DNA of 64,000 nt. It comes from Bryobacterales bacterium (lineage in GTDB: Bacteria; Acidobacteriota; Terriglobia; Bryobacterales; Bryobacteraceae). This document shows, piece by piece, positions 8,402 through 17,291 of this stretch; position 1 is the first letter of the stretch; every line of letters starts with the position of its first letter. The notes under the pieces are model-generated. The model saw only the letters and a list, made by a program, of their open reading frames with translations, was not told the origin of the DNA and made no database searches. Made by a program: the position numbers and the translations under genes. Location of the stretch: assembly GCA_020846745.1 (NCBI GenBank), contig JADLDI010000078.1, positions 59,917-123,916 on the forward strand, given 5' to 3'.

Positions 8402-8812
8402 ATGAATTACTTCCTCGCCAAGACCGAACCCTCCGTCTACTCGATCTCCGATCTCGAACGGGACCAGCAAACAGTTTGGGATGGAGTCACCAATCCGCAG
8501 GCCTTGCAGGCGATCCGCAGCATGAAACCCGGAGACCGGGTCCTGATTTACCACAGCGGAGGTGAATCGCAGATCGTCGGCGTTGCGGAAGTCGTCAGCG
8601 AACCCCGACCGGATCCGAAGTTGACAAAATCTGTGGTTGTCGAGCTTTCCTTTCTAGCACGTATCGACGCGCCGGTGACGCTGAAACAGATCAAAGAAAG
8701 TGGCGAGTTCAATGATTGGTCGTTGGTGCGGCAGAGCCGGTTGTCCACGATGGCCGCGCCACAACACTTTATTGATTGGCTTCGTGCGGCACGCCCCAAT
8801 CACAAGTTCTAG
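8402..8812 (+). CDS. EVE-domain protein
   Basis: The 136-residue product is a single EVE domain, a fold related to PUA and YTH that is thought to bind modified nucleobases in RNA or DNA. Diagnostic parts are the opening MNYFLAKTEPSVYSISDLE, WDGVTNPQALQAIRSMKPGDRVLIYHSG, IVGVAEVVSEPRPDP and the closing WSLVRQSRLSTMAAP followed by the helix FIDWL. The open frame extends 44 codons further upstream, but that stretch has no family similarity, so the internal ATG directly before NYFLAK is preferred. It stands alone between divergent and convergent neighbours. Confidence 0.9.
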   Translation: MNYFLAKTEPSVYSISDLERDQQTVWDGVTNPQALQAIRSMKPGDRVLIYHSGGESQIVGVAEVVSEPRPDPKLTKSVVVELSFLARIDAPVTLKQIKESGEFNDWSLVRQSRLSTMAAPQHFIDWLRAARPNHKF

Positions 8813-8914
8813 TACCAGAAGCAGAACCAGGCCAGCCAGGGGTATTGAAGGATGATTTCGTCGGGCATACGACGAAACCATCGGCGAGATACGGCGAAAG
8901 ATTTAGTCGTACTA

Positions 8915-10696
8915 TCATTCGCCGCGGGGTACCTCTATCACTGGTAACAGGAGGTGCGACGGCTGCGATGGCGAATGAAACACCGTCTGCCGCGCCACTC
9001 GCGGGCGCTTTCCGGTCAGCAAGTCCTCGCCGGAGTTCAAATTGCGGTCGTATTGTGGAAAATTGCTGCTGGTGATATCAATCCGGATCCGGTGGCCCGG
9101 CAGAAACACGTTCGCTGTCCCGCGCATGTCGACCGTAAACTCATAAACCTGGTTCGGCTTCAGTAACTCCGGCCGGTCGTATCCGCGGTGATAGCGTGCC
9201 CGCAGCATCCCTTCGGCTATATTCATCGCAAACCCGTTCGGATGGACGTCCACGAGTTTCACCATCCAATCCGTGTCGGGACCGTCGGTGGCGGCTTGCA
9301 ACTTCATCTGAATCGGGCCGGCGATCGCGAGCGGGGACTGCAGGAAGTCCGACGTGTAGACGAGGACATCATTCCGCGCCTCTACCGGGCGCTGATCCAC
9401 CGGACCTGCCGAAACCGGCATGCCGCAGCAATCGTTCCCACCTACCGACGCCACCGGGTTTAGCGGATCGTACTCGAACCGGTCGTGCGGGTTGCCGGTT
9501 GGCTTGTCGAACGAAAGCCGCCCGTTGCCCCGTGCCGAATTCGCCGCGCCCGCGCTGTCGAGATAGATCGGGGTCATACGGGTACCGGGGATCGGCCAGT
9601 CCTGGAACTTCACCCATTTGTTGGCGCCCATGAGAAAAATGTCAACCGGAGGTTCGCGGTCAATGCCATTGTCTACTCCCATCAAGTAGTGATCGAACCA
9701 GCGCAATTCGCGGTTGAACAGGTGGCGCATGGCATCCGGTCCGAAATCGACATCGCCGAACTTTCGCGATGGTCCATGCCCCCACGGGCCGACGGTCATC
9801 TTGGCTTCGCGTCTTGCCAGTTCGGAACCACCATTCTTCCGGGGGCCGGTAAATCCGTTGAGGGTACCGCCGAGCAGCAGGTCGAACCAGCCGCCATGGG
9901 TGTGCGCCGGAACCTTCACCTGGTCGAAGTGTTCTTCGACGCTGATCTTCTTCCAGTAGTCGTCGTAGGCGGGATGCGACAGCCAGTCGCGCCAGTGCTT
10001 CACCTGGAAGTGCGACGCCGCTTCATCCAGCGATTGCAGCGGCAGGTGAAACATGAAGGACTCGTACTTCAGCTCGGCGGGCGAATACCCTTCTGTGTGC
10101 CAATACTGCGGATACATAATACGTAGCGGCATCCGCACGGCGCCCCACCCGAACGACACCGCCAGTTTGAACGCTCCACCGTGGAAGAACGTGTTGTGAT
10201 ACAAGCTCGTCGACGCCACCGCCGGGAAGATTGCGACGAGGTGCGGCGGAGTCTGGGCCGCGGCCTGCCATTGCACGTTGCCCAGGTATGACCCGCCTTC
10301 CGTGCCGACCTTTCCGTTGGACCATGGCTGCACCGCCGCCCATTCCACGACATCGTAGCCGTCCAGGGCCTCGTTGCGGAACGGATCCCATGCGCCTTCC
10401 GATTCATACCGGCCGCGCGTGTCCTGTACTACTACCGCATGGCCCCGCTGGGCGAAGCCGATCTTCGTTTCGTGCATCCCGTCGCGCTGTTTGCCGTAAG
10501 GCGTCCGCACGATCAGCACTGGGAACTTACCAACCCGGTCGGGCCGGTAAACGTCTGCGTACAACTTCACGCCGTCGCGCATCGGCACAATAACATTACT
10601 CTCGATCCGGACCTTGTCGGTGATTGGACGGACGGGATCGTCGCCAGCCGCGAGGGTCGTGGCGCTGAGCACGAGCAGGAACGCTGAAAACCGCAT
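8915..10696 (-). CDS. secreted CocE/NonD-family alpha/beta hydrolase (X-Pro dipeptidyl-peptidase-like)
   Basis: A signal peptide (MRFSAFLLVLSATTLAAG) leads into an alpha/beta hydrolase with the CocE layout. The entry strand is VPMRDGVKLYADVYRPDRVGKFPV, followed by RTPYGKQRDGMHE, the nucleophile elbow GTEGGSYLGNVQWQAA, and the acid/base region with TVGPWGHGPSRKFGD. The C-terminal third is the jelly-roll domain of X-Pro dipeptidyl-peptidases and cocaine esterases (VLVYTSDFLQSPLAIAGPI, GHRIRIDITSSNFPQYDRN). It cleaves an ester or amide outside the cytoplasm; the natural substrate is unknown. At 593 residues it has a normal length. Confidence 0.88.
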   Translation of the reverse strand: MRFSAFLLVLSATTLAAGDDPVRPITDKVRIESNVIVPMRDGVKLYADVYRPDRVGKFPVLIVRTPYGKQRDGMHETKIGFAQRGHAVVVQDTRGRYESEGAWDPFRNEALDGYDVVEWAAVQPWSNGKVGTEGGSYLGNVQWQAAAQTPPHLVAIFPAVASTSLYHNTFFHGGAFKLAVSFGWGAVRMPLRIMYPQYWHTEGYSPAELKYESFMFHLPLQSLDEAASHFQVKHWRDWLSHPAYDDYWKKISVEEHFDQVKVPAHTHGGWFDLLLGGTLNGFTGPRKNGGSELARREAKMTVGPWGHGPSRKFGDVDFGPDAMRHLFNRELRWFDHYLMGVDNGIDREPPVDIFLMGANKWVKFQDWPIPGTRMTPIYLDSAGAANSARGNGRLSFDKPTGNPHDRFEYDPLNPVASVGGNDCCGMPVSAGPVDQRPVEARNDVLVYTSDFLQSPLAIAGPIQMKLQAATDGPDTDWMVKLVDVHPNGFAMNIAEGMLRARYHRGYDRPELLKPNQVYEFTVDMRGTANVFLPGHRIRIDITSSNFPQYDRNLNSGEDLLTGKRPRVARQTVFHSPSQPSHLLLPVIEVPRGE

Positions 10697-10747
10697 GGCT
10701 GATTATCGTATCGCGGATGGGCGGAAGGATGGTATTCTCTCGCGAAG

Positions 10748-12064
10748 ATGCGTTATGCGATTGCTTTTCTTTTGTTGTGCGGTACGTTTAGGGTTGAAGG
10801 CGCGTGGAAAGCCGGGACCGCGAAGGTAGACATCACGCCTACCGAGCCGATCTGGCTGGCCGGCTTCGGCTCCCGTACGCGCCCGTCGCAGGGTGTGCGG
10901 CATAAGATCTGGGTCAAGGCGCTGGCACTGGAAGACGAGACGGGTGCGAAGACCGTGCTGGTCACGTCCGATCTGCTGGGCTTTAATCGGCGTATGGCCG
11001 ATGTGGCGACTCGTGAAGCGGAGCGCAAATACGGCATCCCTCGGGACCGGCTCGCCCTGAATGCTTCGCATACGCACAGTGCGCCGGTGACGGACACGGT
11101 GCTTCGCGTTGCTTATCCCTTTGGACCGGAACATGAACCCGTCATCGCCCGGTACACCGAGAAGCTCCTTACGCAAGTTGTCGACGTGATCGGCTCTGCG
11201 TTGGCCGACCTGAAGCCCGCGACGCTCGAATTCGGCCAAGGCAATGCCGGGTTCGCCACGAATCGGCGCCGCGTGCGTCTGCGGAACCTTCCGGGTCCTG
11301 TGGATCATGATGTCCCGGTGCTCGCGGTCAAAGGTGCCGATGGCGCGATGCGCGCTGTAGTGGTCGGGTACGCTTGCCATGCGACATCGTTGAATGACGA
11401 TCTGGTGAGTGGCGACTGGCCTGGGTTCACGCAAATCGAGCTGGAGAGATCCTATCCCGGCGCTACCGCCTATTTCGTTACCGGTGCGGGTGCGGACTCA
11501 AACCCGCTGCCGCGCCGCACGGAGGAACTGTCCAAACACTATGGGGGCGCGCTGGCAGAAGCGGCCAGCCAGGTTCTGTCACAGAAGATGACGCCGGTCA
11601 CCGGGCCGCTGAAAGCCGCTTTCGGCACCGTGGATCTGCCATTCGCCGACGTCCCGAATCGTGAGCAATTGCAGGCCCGCCTCGATTCGAAGGACCAGTA
11701 TGAGCGCCGCCACGCCCAATACCTGTTAAAGCGTATCGAACAGGACGGAAAGCTTTGGGACCACTACCCGTATCCGGTTCAGGTTTGGCAGTTCGGCAAC
11801 GCCTTCCGAATGATTTTGCTTGGCGGCGAACTCGTGGTCGATTATGCGCTGCGCCTGAAGAAGCAGTATGGCTGGATGGATACCTGGATAGCTGGCTATA
11901 CGAATGATGTCTTTGCCTATATTCCGTCTCTCCGAGTACTGAAGGAGGGTGGCTATGAAGGTGGGGGCGCCATGCTTGTCTACGGCCAGCCAAGTCCGTT
12001 TTCGGTTGCGGTGGAAGAGCTTATTGTCGACAAGGTCGAACGGGTCAACAAGGCCCTGCACTAA
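10748..12064 (+). CDS. secreted protein with neutral/alkaline ceramidase N-terminal domain
   Basis: After a signal peptide (MRYAIAFLLLCGTFRVEG) the protein carries the ceramidase-type metal-binding domain. Visible parts are KVDITPTEPIWLAGFGSR, VLVTSDLLGFNR, LNASHTHSAPV with the His pair, GYACHATSLND, and GDWPGFTQIELERSYPGA. Homologues are numerous in acidobacteria and planctomycetes and most are not proven ceramidases; some may be amidohydrolases acting on other acylated molecules. The 438 residues match the short, single-domain subgroup without the C-terminal Ig-like domain of true neutral ceramidases. It diverges from the CocE-type hydrolase gene, with about 50 bases between the starts. Confidence 0.8.
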   Translation: MRYAIAFLLLCGTFRVEGAWKAGTAKVDITPTEPIWLAGFGSRTRPSQGVRHKIWVKALALEDETGAKTVLVTSDLLGFNRRMADVATREAERKYGIPRDRLALNASHTHSAPVTDTVLRVAYPFGPEHEPVIARYTEKLLTQVVDVIGSALADLKPATLEFGQGNAGFATNRRRVRLRNLPGPVDHDVPVLAVKGADGAMRAVVVGYACHATSLNDDLVSGDWPGFTQIELERSYPGATAYFVTGAGADSNPLPRRTEELSKHYGGALAEAASQVLSQKMTPVTGPLKAAFGTVDLPFADVPNREQLQARLDSKDQYERRHAQYLLKRIEQDGKLWDHYPYPVQVWQFGNAFRMILLGGELVVDYALRLKKQYGWMDTWIAGYTNDVFAYIPSLRVLKEGGYEGGGAMLVYGQPSPFSVAVEELIVDKVERVNKALH

Positions 12065-12093
12065 ACGCCCGCCCGTTACCATAAGAGCTGCGC

Positions 12094-12699
12094 ATGATTA
12101 AGACGGTGATCTTCGACCTGGGCGGTGTCATTGTGCCTTTCGACTTTGGCCGGGCCTACAGCAAACTGCAAGCGATGTGCGGACTCGACCCCGCGGCTAT
12201 CCGCGCCCAAATCGCAGCGGCCGACATCGTGCCTGCGTTCGAAACCGGCCTGATGGAATCGCGCGACTTCGTTCAACGCCTGACAACCTGCCTGAAACTG
12301 AATCTTTCATATGAGGAGTTCAGCGACCTCTGGTTCTCCATTTTTGATCCGCATACGCTGGTTCCGGAGTCACTGCTGGAGCAATTGAAGAAGAAGCACC
12401 GCCTGGTGCTTCTCTCCAACACAAATGCCCTGCATTTCGAGATGCTGGCGGAGCGTTACTCGCTGCTGCGCCACTTCGATCACCAGGTGTTGTCGTACAA
12501 GGTGCGGGCCATGAAGCCGTCTCCTGTCATCTATCAGGAAGCCGTGAAACACGCCCTTTGCGAGCCGCGCGAGTGCTTCTTTACCGACGATGTATTGGCT
12601 TATGTGGAAGGCGCGCGAAACGCGGGAATCGATGCCGAGCAATTTCTCGGATACGAGAAACTGCTGACGGATCTGCGCGCCCGCAGTATCGAGGTCTGA
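12094..12699 (+). CDS. HAD-superfamily phosphatase, YihX-like
   Basis: Motif I reads FDLGGVIVPF, with the nucleophile Asp but Gly in place of the second Asp, as is usual in the glucose-1-phosphatase/epoxide-hydrolase-N subgroup. Motif II is VLLSNTNALH, the Lys of motif III is in YKVRAMKPSPVIYQEA, and motif IV is FFTDDVLAYVEGARNAGI. The helical cap lies around residues 20-85. It probably dephosphorylates a small phosphorylated sugar in the cytoplasm. The gene starts 29 bases after the ceramidase-like gene and could share its transcript. Confidence 0.85.
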   Translation: MIKTVIFDLGGVIVPFDFGRAYSKLQAMCGLDPAAIRAQIAAADIVPAFETGLMESRDFVQRLTTCLKLNLSYEEFSDLWFSIFDPHTLVPESLLEQLKKKHRLVLLSNTNALHFEMLAERYSLLRHFDHQVLSYKVRAMKPSPVIYQEAVKHALCEPRECFFTDDVLAYVEGARNAGIDAEQFLGYEKLLTDLRARSIEV

Positions 12700-12701
12700 G
12701 G

Positions 12702-12935
12702 TTACCGCTTGAACGTCAGCACGACAGCGCCGCCAATCGCGCCAAAGAATGCTGCTGCGCATGCTACGAACAGACTTGCTCTTGATCGGAGCGCTCGCTG
12801 AGCAATGCCGCCGGCGTCGCGGCTATGATTCAGGGTCACGTCAAACAGCGACATCAACAACGATGTTCCGATATAACTGACAATTCCGACATAGATCGCG
12901 CCGATCACGGCGCCTTTGATAGCAATCCAAAGCAC
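12702..12935 (-). CDS. small two-helix membrane protein, unknown function
   Basis: The 77-residue product has two predicted membrane segments, IAIKGAVIGAIYVGIVSYIGTS near the start and ASLFVACAAAFFGAIGGAVVL near the end. They are separated by a short polar loop with Asn, His and Arg. I do not recognise it. It lies on the minus strand behind the zinc-ribbon gene and ends two bases from the convergent HAD gene. The clear hydrophobic pattern and consistent direction with its neighbour argue for a real gene, but there is no functional evidence. Confidence 0.5.
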   Translation of the reverse strand: MLWIAIKGAVIGAIYVGIVSYIGTSLLMSLFDVTLNHSRDAGGIAQRALRSRASLFVACAAAFFGAIGGAVVLTFKR

Positions 12936-12974
12936 GAGCGTCGACTTTGATTGTAGCGCTCGCGGGTTTACGGG

Positions 12975-13247
12975 TTATGGCGCCGTTAACCCACGAAGGT
13001 ACACCCAAACACCAGAAGCGGCAACACCGGTGATCAACACGAGCCCCAACAGCATGCTCGAACCACGCACCTGCCGGCCAACCGATTGTCCGCATCCCGG
13101 GCAGATTTGCGTGTTGGCAGGAAGTTCGGACCGGCAATGCCCGCATCGGGCGATGGCGTGTCCATGAGCCCGAGCGCGCTTAACGGAGCACTCAGGGCAA
13201 ATTGGCTTCGGCGACGGATACCCGCAAAAATCACAGTACGTTTCCAT
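12975..13247 (-). CDS. small zinc-ribbon membrane protein
   Basis: The frame is open further upstream, but the natural start is the ATG before ETYCDFCGY, which gives 90 residues. Two zinc ribbons are visible: CDFC with CPEC, and CGHC with CPGC, eight cysteines in all. They are followed by a single membrane helix, MLLGLVLITGVAASGVWVYL, and a short tail, so the ribbons probably face the cytoplasm. Such proteins are common and rarely characterised. It lies upstream of the small membrane protein on the same strand, and the two may be one unit. Confidence 0.7.
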   Translation of the reverse strand: METYCDFCGYPSPKPICPECSVKRARAHGHAIARCGHCRSELPANTQICPGCGQSVGRQVRGSSMLLGLVLITGVAASGVWVYLRGLTAP

Positions 13248-13317
13248 GCGCGACACCTCAACAATGCACTTATCGGCATGCGTGCTGCGCGACTTTAGGC
13301 GCCCCCTCAAAAATCTG

Positions 13318-14172
13318 TCATCGGGGCAGGATTTTCTCCTCCACCTCCAGCCGAAATATGTCGGGCCGGGCATAGTGTCCCGTCACATCGAGATCGAACT
13401 TGCCTTCGGCGATCTTGCCCAGATCTATATCCGTCACCAGGATCGCTTCGCCTCCGTAAACCGGACCTTCCAGCACCTCGCCCATCGGGCTCACGATCAG
13501 GCTGCCCCCGCGGATCAGTCCGGGGACATACTGGCAAGCGGACAACACCAAGCACCGGCCCTCATACGCTATATGCCGCATCGTCACAACCCACGAGTCG
13601 CGGTCATCCACCGTACACGCGCAGTAGAGTTGTACCCCTTTTCGATACATCGTGTATCGCAGTAGCGGCATGTAGTTTTCCCAGCAAATGACGGCGCCGA
13701 TCCGGCCAATCGGCGTATCGATTACGGTCAACGTCGACCCGTCGCCTTGCCCCCAGATGAGCCGCTCCATCGCCGTCGGCATCACCTTCCGATGCTTTCC
13801 CGCCAGGGTTCCATCGGGACTGAAGAACAGCACGGTGCAATAGAGGGTTCCTCCGTCGCGCTCTATGACTCCAATCACCACCCAAGCCTGCGCGTTGGCC
13901 GCTGCCTCGCCCAAAGCCGCCGTTTCCGGACCGGGCACATTGATAGCCGATTCAAAGTACCGGCGGAACTCCGCACGCCCTTCGGCGCTCCGCATTCCCA
14001 CGCGGGTGCCGAAGTCCATGCCCTTGGGATAGCCGCCGATCAGCGCTTCCGGCATCACGATCAGTTCCGCCCCCTGTGCCGCCGCGTCACCGATTCGCTC
14101 CACCACTTGCGGGACCGTCGCCTTTGTATTGAACAGAATCGACCCGGTTTGAACGACCGCTACTCGTGCCAC
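13318..14172 (-). CDS. nitrilase-family carbon-nitrogen hydrolase
   Basis: The catalytic triad is visible in order: Glu in LIVMPEALIGGYPKG, Lys in GTLAGKHRKVMPT, and Cys in GAVICWENYMPLLRYTMY. The later segment VTMRHIAYEGRCLVLSACQYVP is typical of true nitrilases and cyanide-degrading relatives rather than amidases. These enzymes turn organic nitriles into carboxylic acids plus ammonia. The 284 residues are shorter than many nitrilases because the C-terminal extension that drives spiral assembly is missing. It is divergent from the msrA gene, with 65 bases between the starts. Confidence 0.9.
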   Translation of the reverse strand: MARVAVVQTGSILFNTKATVPQVVERIGDAAAQGAELIVMPEALIGGYPKGMDFGTRVGMRSAEGRAEFRRYFESAINVPGPETAALGEAAANAQAWVVIGVIERDGGTLYCTVLFFSPDGTLAGKHRKVMPTAMERLIWGQGDGSTLTVIDTPIGRIGAVICWENYMPLLRYTMYRKGVQLYCACTVDDRDSWVVTMRHIAYEGRCLVLSACQYVPGLIRGGSLIVSPMGEVLEGPVYGGEAILVTDIDLGKIAEGKFDLDVTGHYARPDIFRLEVEEKILPR

Positions 14173-14237
14173 CTGACCAGAATATCCGCCCGCAGCCGGT
14201 GCGATGATGAAAACGTACTCCTCAAAAGGACATCTGC

Positions 14238-14894
14238 ATGTTTCGAACCCTGGGTGATCGAATCTCTGTCTCTTTCCTGACGGTGGCGTCGATAGCGTTT
14301 GCCGCCGCGGGGCCGTTCCCCGATCCGGCTATTGACGCCAAACCGGCGATTGGCAAGCAGACTGCTGTGCTCGCGGGCGGGTGCTTCTGGTGTACCGAAG
14401 CCGTCTTCGAGCTTATCGACGGTGTGGACGACGTTGTCTCAGGCTACACCGGCGATACCAAAGAAACCGCTAAGTACGACATCGTGTCAACGAAGCGTAC
14501 AAAACACGCCGAGTCGATTCTGATTACGTTCGACCCGGCTAAGACTTCCTACGGCCAGTTACTCAAGATCTTCTTCAGCGTGGCCCACGACCCCACCACT
14601 CTCAATCGTCAGGGCTACGATGTCGGTCCGCAATATCGCAGCGCAATCTTTTACACCAACGACGAACAGAAACGTGTGGCTGAAGCGTACATCAAGCAGT
14701 TGAATGCGGCGGGAGTCTTTAGTAACCCCATCGTTACGGAAGTGGTCCCGCTCGAGAAGTTCTATACGGCGGAAGGCTATCACCAGGATTACGCGGGCCG
14801 GAATCGCAGCAACCCTTACATCGTGAACGTGTCCGATCCCAAGGTGGAGAAGCTCAAGAAGCTGTATCCGGGCTGCGTGCGCAAACGGAAGTAA
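14238..14894 (+). CDS. msrA: exported peptide methionine-S-sulfoxide reductase
   Basis: The protein repairs oxidised methionine. The catalytic GCFWC lies at residues 48-52, followed by TEAVFELIDGVDDVVSGYTGD, HAESILITFDP, FFSVAHDPTTLNRQGYDVGPQYRSAIFY and a resolving-type Cys near the end (LYPGCVRK). The N-terminal 25 residues (RISVSFLTVASIAFAAAG) look like a signal peptide, so it probably acts in the periplasm on envelope proteins. AAAGGA precedes the ATG by a normal distance. No MsrB domain or gene is adjacent. Confidence 0.93.
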   Translation: MFRTLGDRISVSFLTVASIAFAAAGPFPDPAIDAKPAIGKQTAVLAGGCFWCTEAVFELIDGVDDVVSGYTGDTKETAKYDIVSTKRTKHAESILITFDPAKTSYGQLLKIFFSVAHDPTTLNRQGYDVGPQYRSAIFYTNDEQKRVAEAYIKQLNAAGVFSNPIVTEVVPLEKFYTAEGYHQDYAGRNRSNPYIVNVSDPKVEKLKKLYPGCVRKRK

Positions 14895-14902
14895 CTACCT
14901 TT

Positions 14903-15622
14903 TCAGGCGCGCGCGGCGGGCGATTCCACAGAGAGCAGGCCGAACGCCATGGCATTCCGCGCACGCAGGCCATTCCCGAGATAATCGCGGTAGAAACTTT
15001 CCGCTCCTGTCCGAAATGCGTCTTCGATCTTCGTGGGATCTTTCGAGCGGAGGGCCTCGAGCATCGGCTGGTGGGCGTGGACTACGTCGGCCAGGTGCTC
15101 ATGGCAGTAGCTGAGCACGATGCTCGCGAACGCGACCAAAGGCATTGTCAACTGGTCGAGCAGTCCGTAAAGCGTCTGGTTGCCTGAGCATTTCCAGATA
15201 TAGCGATGGAACGACAGGTCCGCCTGGGCCGATTCGAAATAGGAATCGCGGTTCATGAATTTCGAGAAGACCGCCAGGCGGCGCTCCATTTCGGCCATTT
15301 CTTCCTCGCCGATCCGTTGCGCCGCCGCTAACGCGGCACGTACTTCCAGAAGCGACCGCAGTTCTACCCGCTCCTGGATGTCGGCGGGCGACAGGCGTGT
15401 CACCGTGCTGCCGATGTTCGAGGTTCGGGTCACCAAACCGGAATGCGTCAGCCGCTGCAACGCTTCGCGTACGGTCGCCTGGCTTACTCCCAATTCCCGG
15501 GCTAGCCCGGTCTCGCGAAGAGGCGAACCCGGCGGATACTTGCCATTGAAGATTGCCTGGAGCAAGTGTTGCCTGACTACCTCAACCCGGCTGCCTGCGC
15601 GCGTGGCGGAATCGTGTTCCAT
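14903..15622 (-). CDS. GntR-family transcriptional regulator, FCD subgroup
   Basis: The N-terminal winged helix-turn-helix shows GKYPPGSPLRETGLARELGVSQATVREALQRL, the standard GntR sequence. The C-terminal all-helical FCD domain carries the expected ligand- and metal-binding residues (LEVRAALAAAQRI, DLSFHRYIWKCSGN, HEHLADVVHAH). FCD regulators sense small carboxylic acids, including hexuronates, gluconate and sialic acid (NanR). It follows a secreted propeller gene by 8 bases on the same strand, so it would be transcribed from the divergent promoter region near 17.3 kb. That region contains three ATCGAT boxes and is its most likely operator. Regulation of the locus is an inference. Confidence 0.9.
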   Translation of the reverse strand: MEHDSATRAGSRVEVVRQHLLQAIFNGKYPPGSPLRETGLARELGVSQATVREALQRLTHSGLVTRTSNIGSTVTRLSPADIQERVELRSLLEVRAALAAAQRIGEEEMAEMERRLAVFSKFMNRDSYFESAQADLSFHRYIWKCSGNQTLYGLLDQLTMPLVAFASIVLSYCHEHLADVVHAHQPMLEALRSKDPTKIEDAFRTGAESFYRDYLGNGLRARNAMAFGLLSVESPAARA

Positions 15623-15630
15623 GCTGCTTC

Positions 15631-17250
15631 CTATCGTGAATCCCGCGGCCCGGCATAACCGAGACCGCCCGCGGCCACATACCCGTTGCTAGCACCTTCG
15701 GGACTGCCGCTTACCCAAAAAGAGTAGATCGCGGCGTTCGTCAGGAAGAAGCGGATGGCAACTGTCTTTCCCGCGGCCTCCGACAAATCGCGCTTCCCTT
15801 TCCAATGTAAAGCCAAACGGGTTCCGCCCTTCTTCACAGGTTTTGAGCGCGCCCGTTCAAATCCGGCGAGCGCGTTGCCGCTCGAATCCACAATTTCCGC
15901 TTGAATCGAACCGGCCGACGCTTCCGCATTGACGAACAGGTGCCGTCCCTGAAACCGTACCGGTCGCGTCAACAGTTCACCTTGGCCGGTCGTTTCCATC
16001 GACGCGAAACCATCCCGACGCAGCGTCGCCAAGCCGGTTGCGCCATCGGTATCGGCGCTTTTGCCCGGCGTGCTCTCGGGATTGCCACGCCGTGCACCGA
16101 AGTAGAAGTAAAGCTTATCGCCGACGATCAGGCAGCCGCCGCCCACGGATTGGACGTTGCCCCAATTGAAGTCTCCGCGCTTTTCCGACACCCCGATAAA
16201 CGGCGTCCGGTCAGGCCGGTCCCAGTGAAACCCGTCACGGCTGTATCCCAAGACGATCTCGTTGCGTTTGGCACGATCCTTGACCTGATTGTTCTCGGGT
16301 CCCCGCCATACAGTAAACAGTCCTAATAGCAGGCTCTCGTAGGGCGTCGCGTCCAGGTTGTAGAGCTGCGGCGCCACCTTGTTCTCCGGATCGGGCAGAT
16401 CCCGTTCGTCGGCGCCGACCCACGGCGCCAGTTCCTCTCGCGACCTCCAGCCGTCCTGGAAGTTCCTCACTTCCTTGTAGAACCGGACCCGACCCAACCC
16501 ATCCGCCAGTTCCGGAGCCGCTACCGGCCCGACGTTGCTCACACGAACGCTATACACCCATACGTTTCGGAACGGGTTGAAGAACATCGTGCTCCGGTCG
16601 TAGTTAGGCAGCCGGTAGGTGCGGCCCCGCCCGAGCGAATCACTCCAATGGATGCCGTCGGCGGACGCGCGGAATTCGATGGCGTTCTCCTCGCGGGTTT
16701 TCGTAAAGATCATCGCCTTGTGGCGCAACGCCGGGTCGCGCTCCTCGAGGTCCAGCCAGACACTGGCCGAATCCCGCGGACCTTTCATCACGATGTTCGT
16801 CCCCGGCTCCACATCCAAATTGGGTTTGTTCCAACGAATTCCATCGGAGGAGGTCGCGTAGCAGGTATTCGAATCGCATCGGTACCAGGCACGGAACAGA
16901 TGTTGGCGCGGGTCGTAGAAAATTCCATCGCTAAACGGGGTGGCGTACGACTGCTCCCAGGCCCGCTCACGACGCAATACCGGATTCGCCGGGTGCATCT
17001 TGGGCTTGTGGAAGCGGCGGGTGAGGGTAGTCGACCGGATGAGGAAGTCATCGACAAATAGCTGGCGACCCACGTCGATTGGGATTACCGCCGGGGGCTG
17101 AGTCAGGTACGGAGGTTTGTCGTAAGTTCTTGAAAGCACGCGTTTGGGTGGGTAGGGATCAGGCATCTCGATCCCGTTATAGGAGGTCTGAGGGGCGGCG
17201 GGGCGACTGGCAAGAAACAGGAGGAGCCAAACGAGCAGCGGGGAATACAT
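15631..17250 (-). CDS. secreted glycosidase-like beta-propeller protein (paralogue 1)
   Basis: The preferred start is the ATG giving a signal peptide, MYSPLLVWLLLFLASRPAAPQ; 22 extra upstream codons lack that logic. The mature part starts with VGRQLFVDDFLIRSTTLTRRFHKP and continues through blades with FYDPRQHLFRAWYRC, YATSSDGIRWNKPNLDV and ASADGIHWSD. A C-terminal beta-sandwich begins near LTRPVRFQGRHLFVNAEAS. This resembles GH32/GH43 or sialidase-like secreted proteins common in planctomycetes and acidobacteria. The gene at 21 kb has the same architecture and the same C-terminal module. Its substrate is unknown; the nearby lyase points to an acidic or amino sugar. Confidence 0.75.
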   Translation of the reverse strand: MYSPLLVWLLLFLASRPAAPQTSYNGIEMPDPYPPKRVLSRTYDKPPYLTQPPAVIPIDVGRQLFVDDFLIRSTTLTRRFHKPKMHPANPVLRRERAWEQSYATPFSDGIFYDPRQHLFRAWYRCDSNTCYATSSDGIRWNKPNLDVEPGTNIVMKGPRDSASVWLDLEERDPALRHKAMIFTKTREENAIEFRASADGIHWSDSLGRGRTYRLPNYDRSTMFFNPFRNVWVYSVRVSNVGPVAAPELADGLGRVRFYKEVRNFQDGWRSREELAPWVGADERDLPDPENKVAPQLYNLDATPYESLLLGLFTVWRGPENNQVKDRAKRNEIVLGYSRDGFHWDRPDRTPFIGVSEKRGDFNWGNVQSVGGGCLIVGDKLYFYFGARRGNPESTPGKSADTDGATGLATLRRDGFASMETTGQGELLTRPVRFQGRHLFVNAEASAGSIQAEIVDSSGNALAGFERARSKPVKKGGTRLALHWKGKRDLSEAAGKTVAIRFFLTNAAIYSFWVSGSPEGASNGYVAAGGLGYAGPRDSR

Positions 17251-17262
17251 GCGACCGGAGCC

Positions 17263-17291
17263 ATCATAGTATCGATTGGGTGATCGGGCAA
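17263..17291 (-). promoter_or_regulatory. candidate sigma70-type promoter for the minus-strand propeller/GntR unit
   Basis: On the minus strand TTGCCC is followed after 17 bases by TATGAT, five of six matches for the -10 box. Transcription would start about six bases before the ATG, giving an almost leaderless message; there is no Shine-Dalgarno sequence in front of that ATG. One ATCGAT box lies inside the spacer. Confidence 0.55.
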
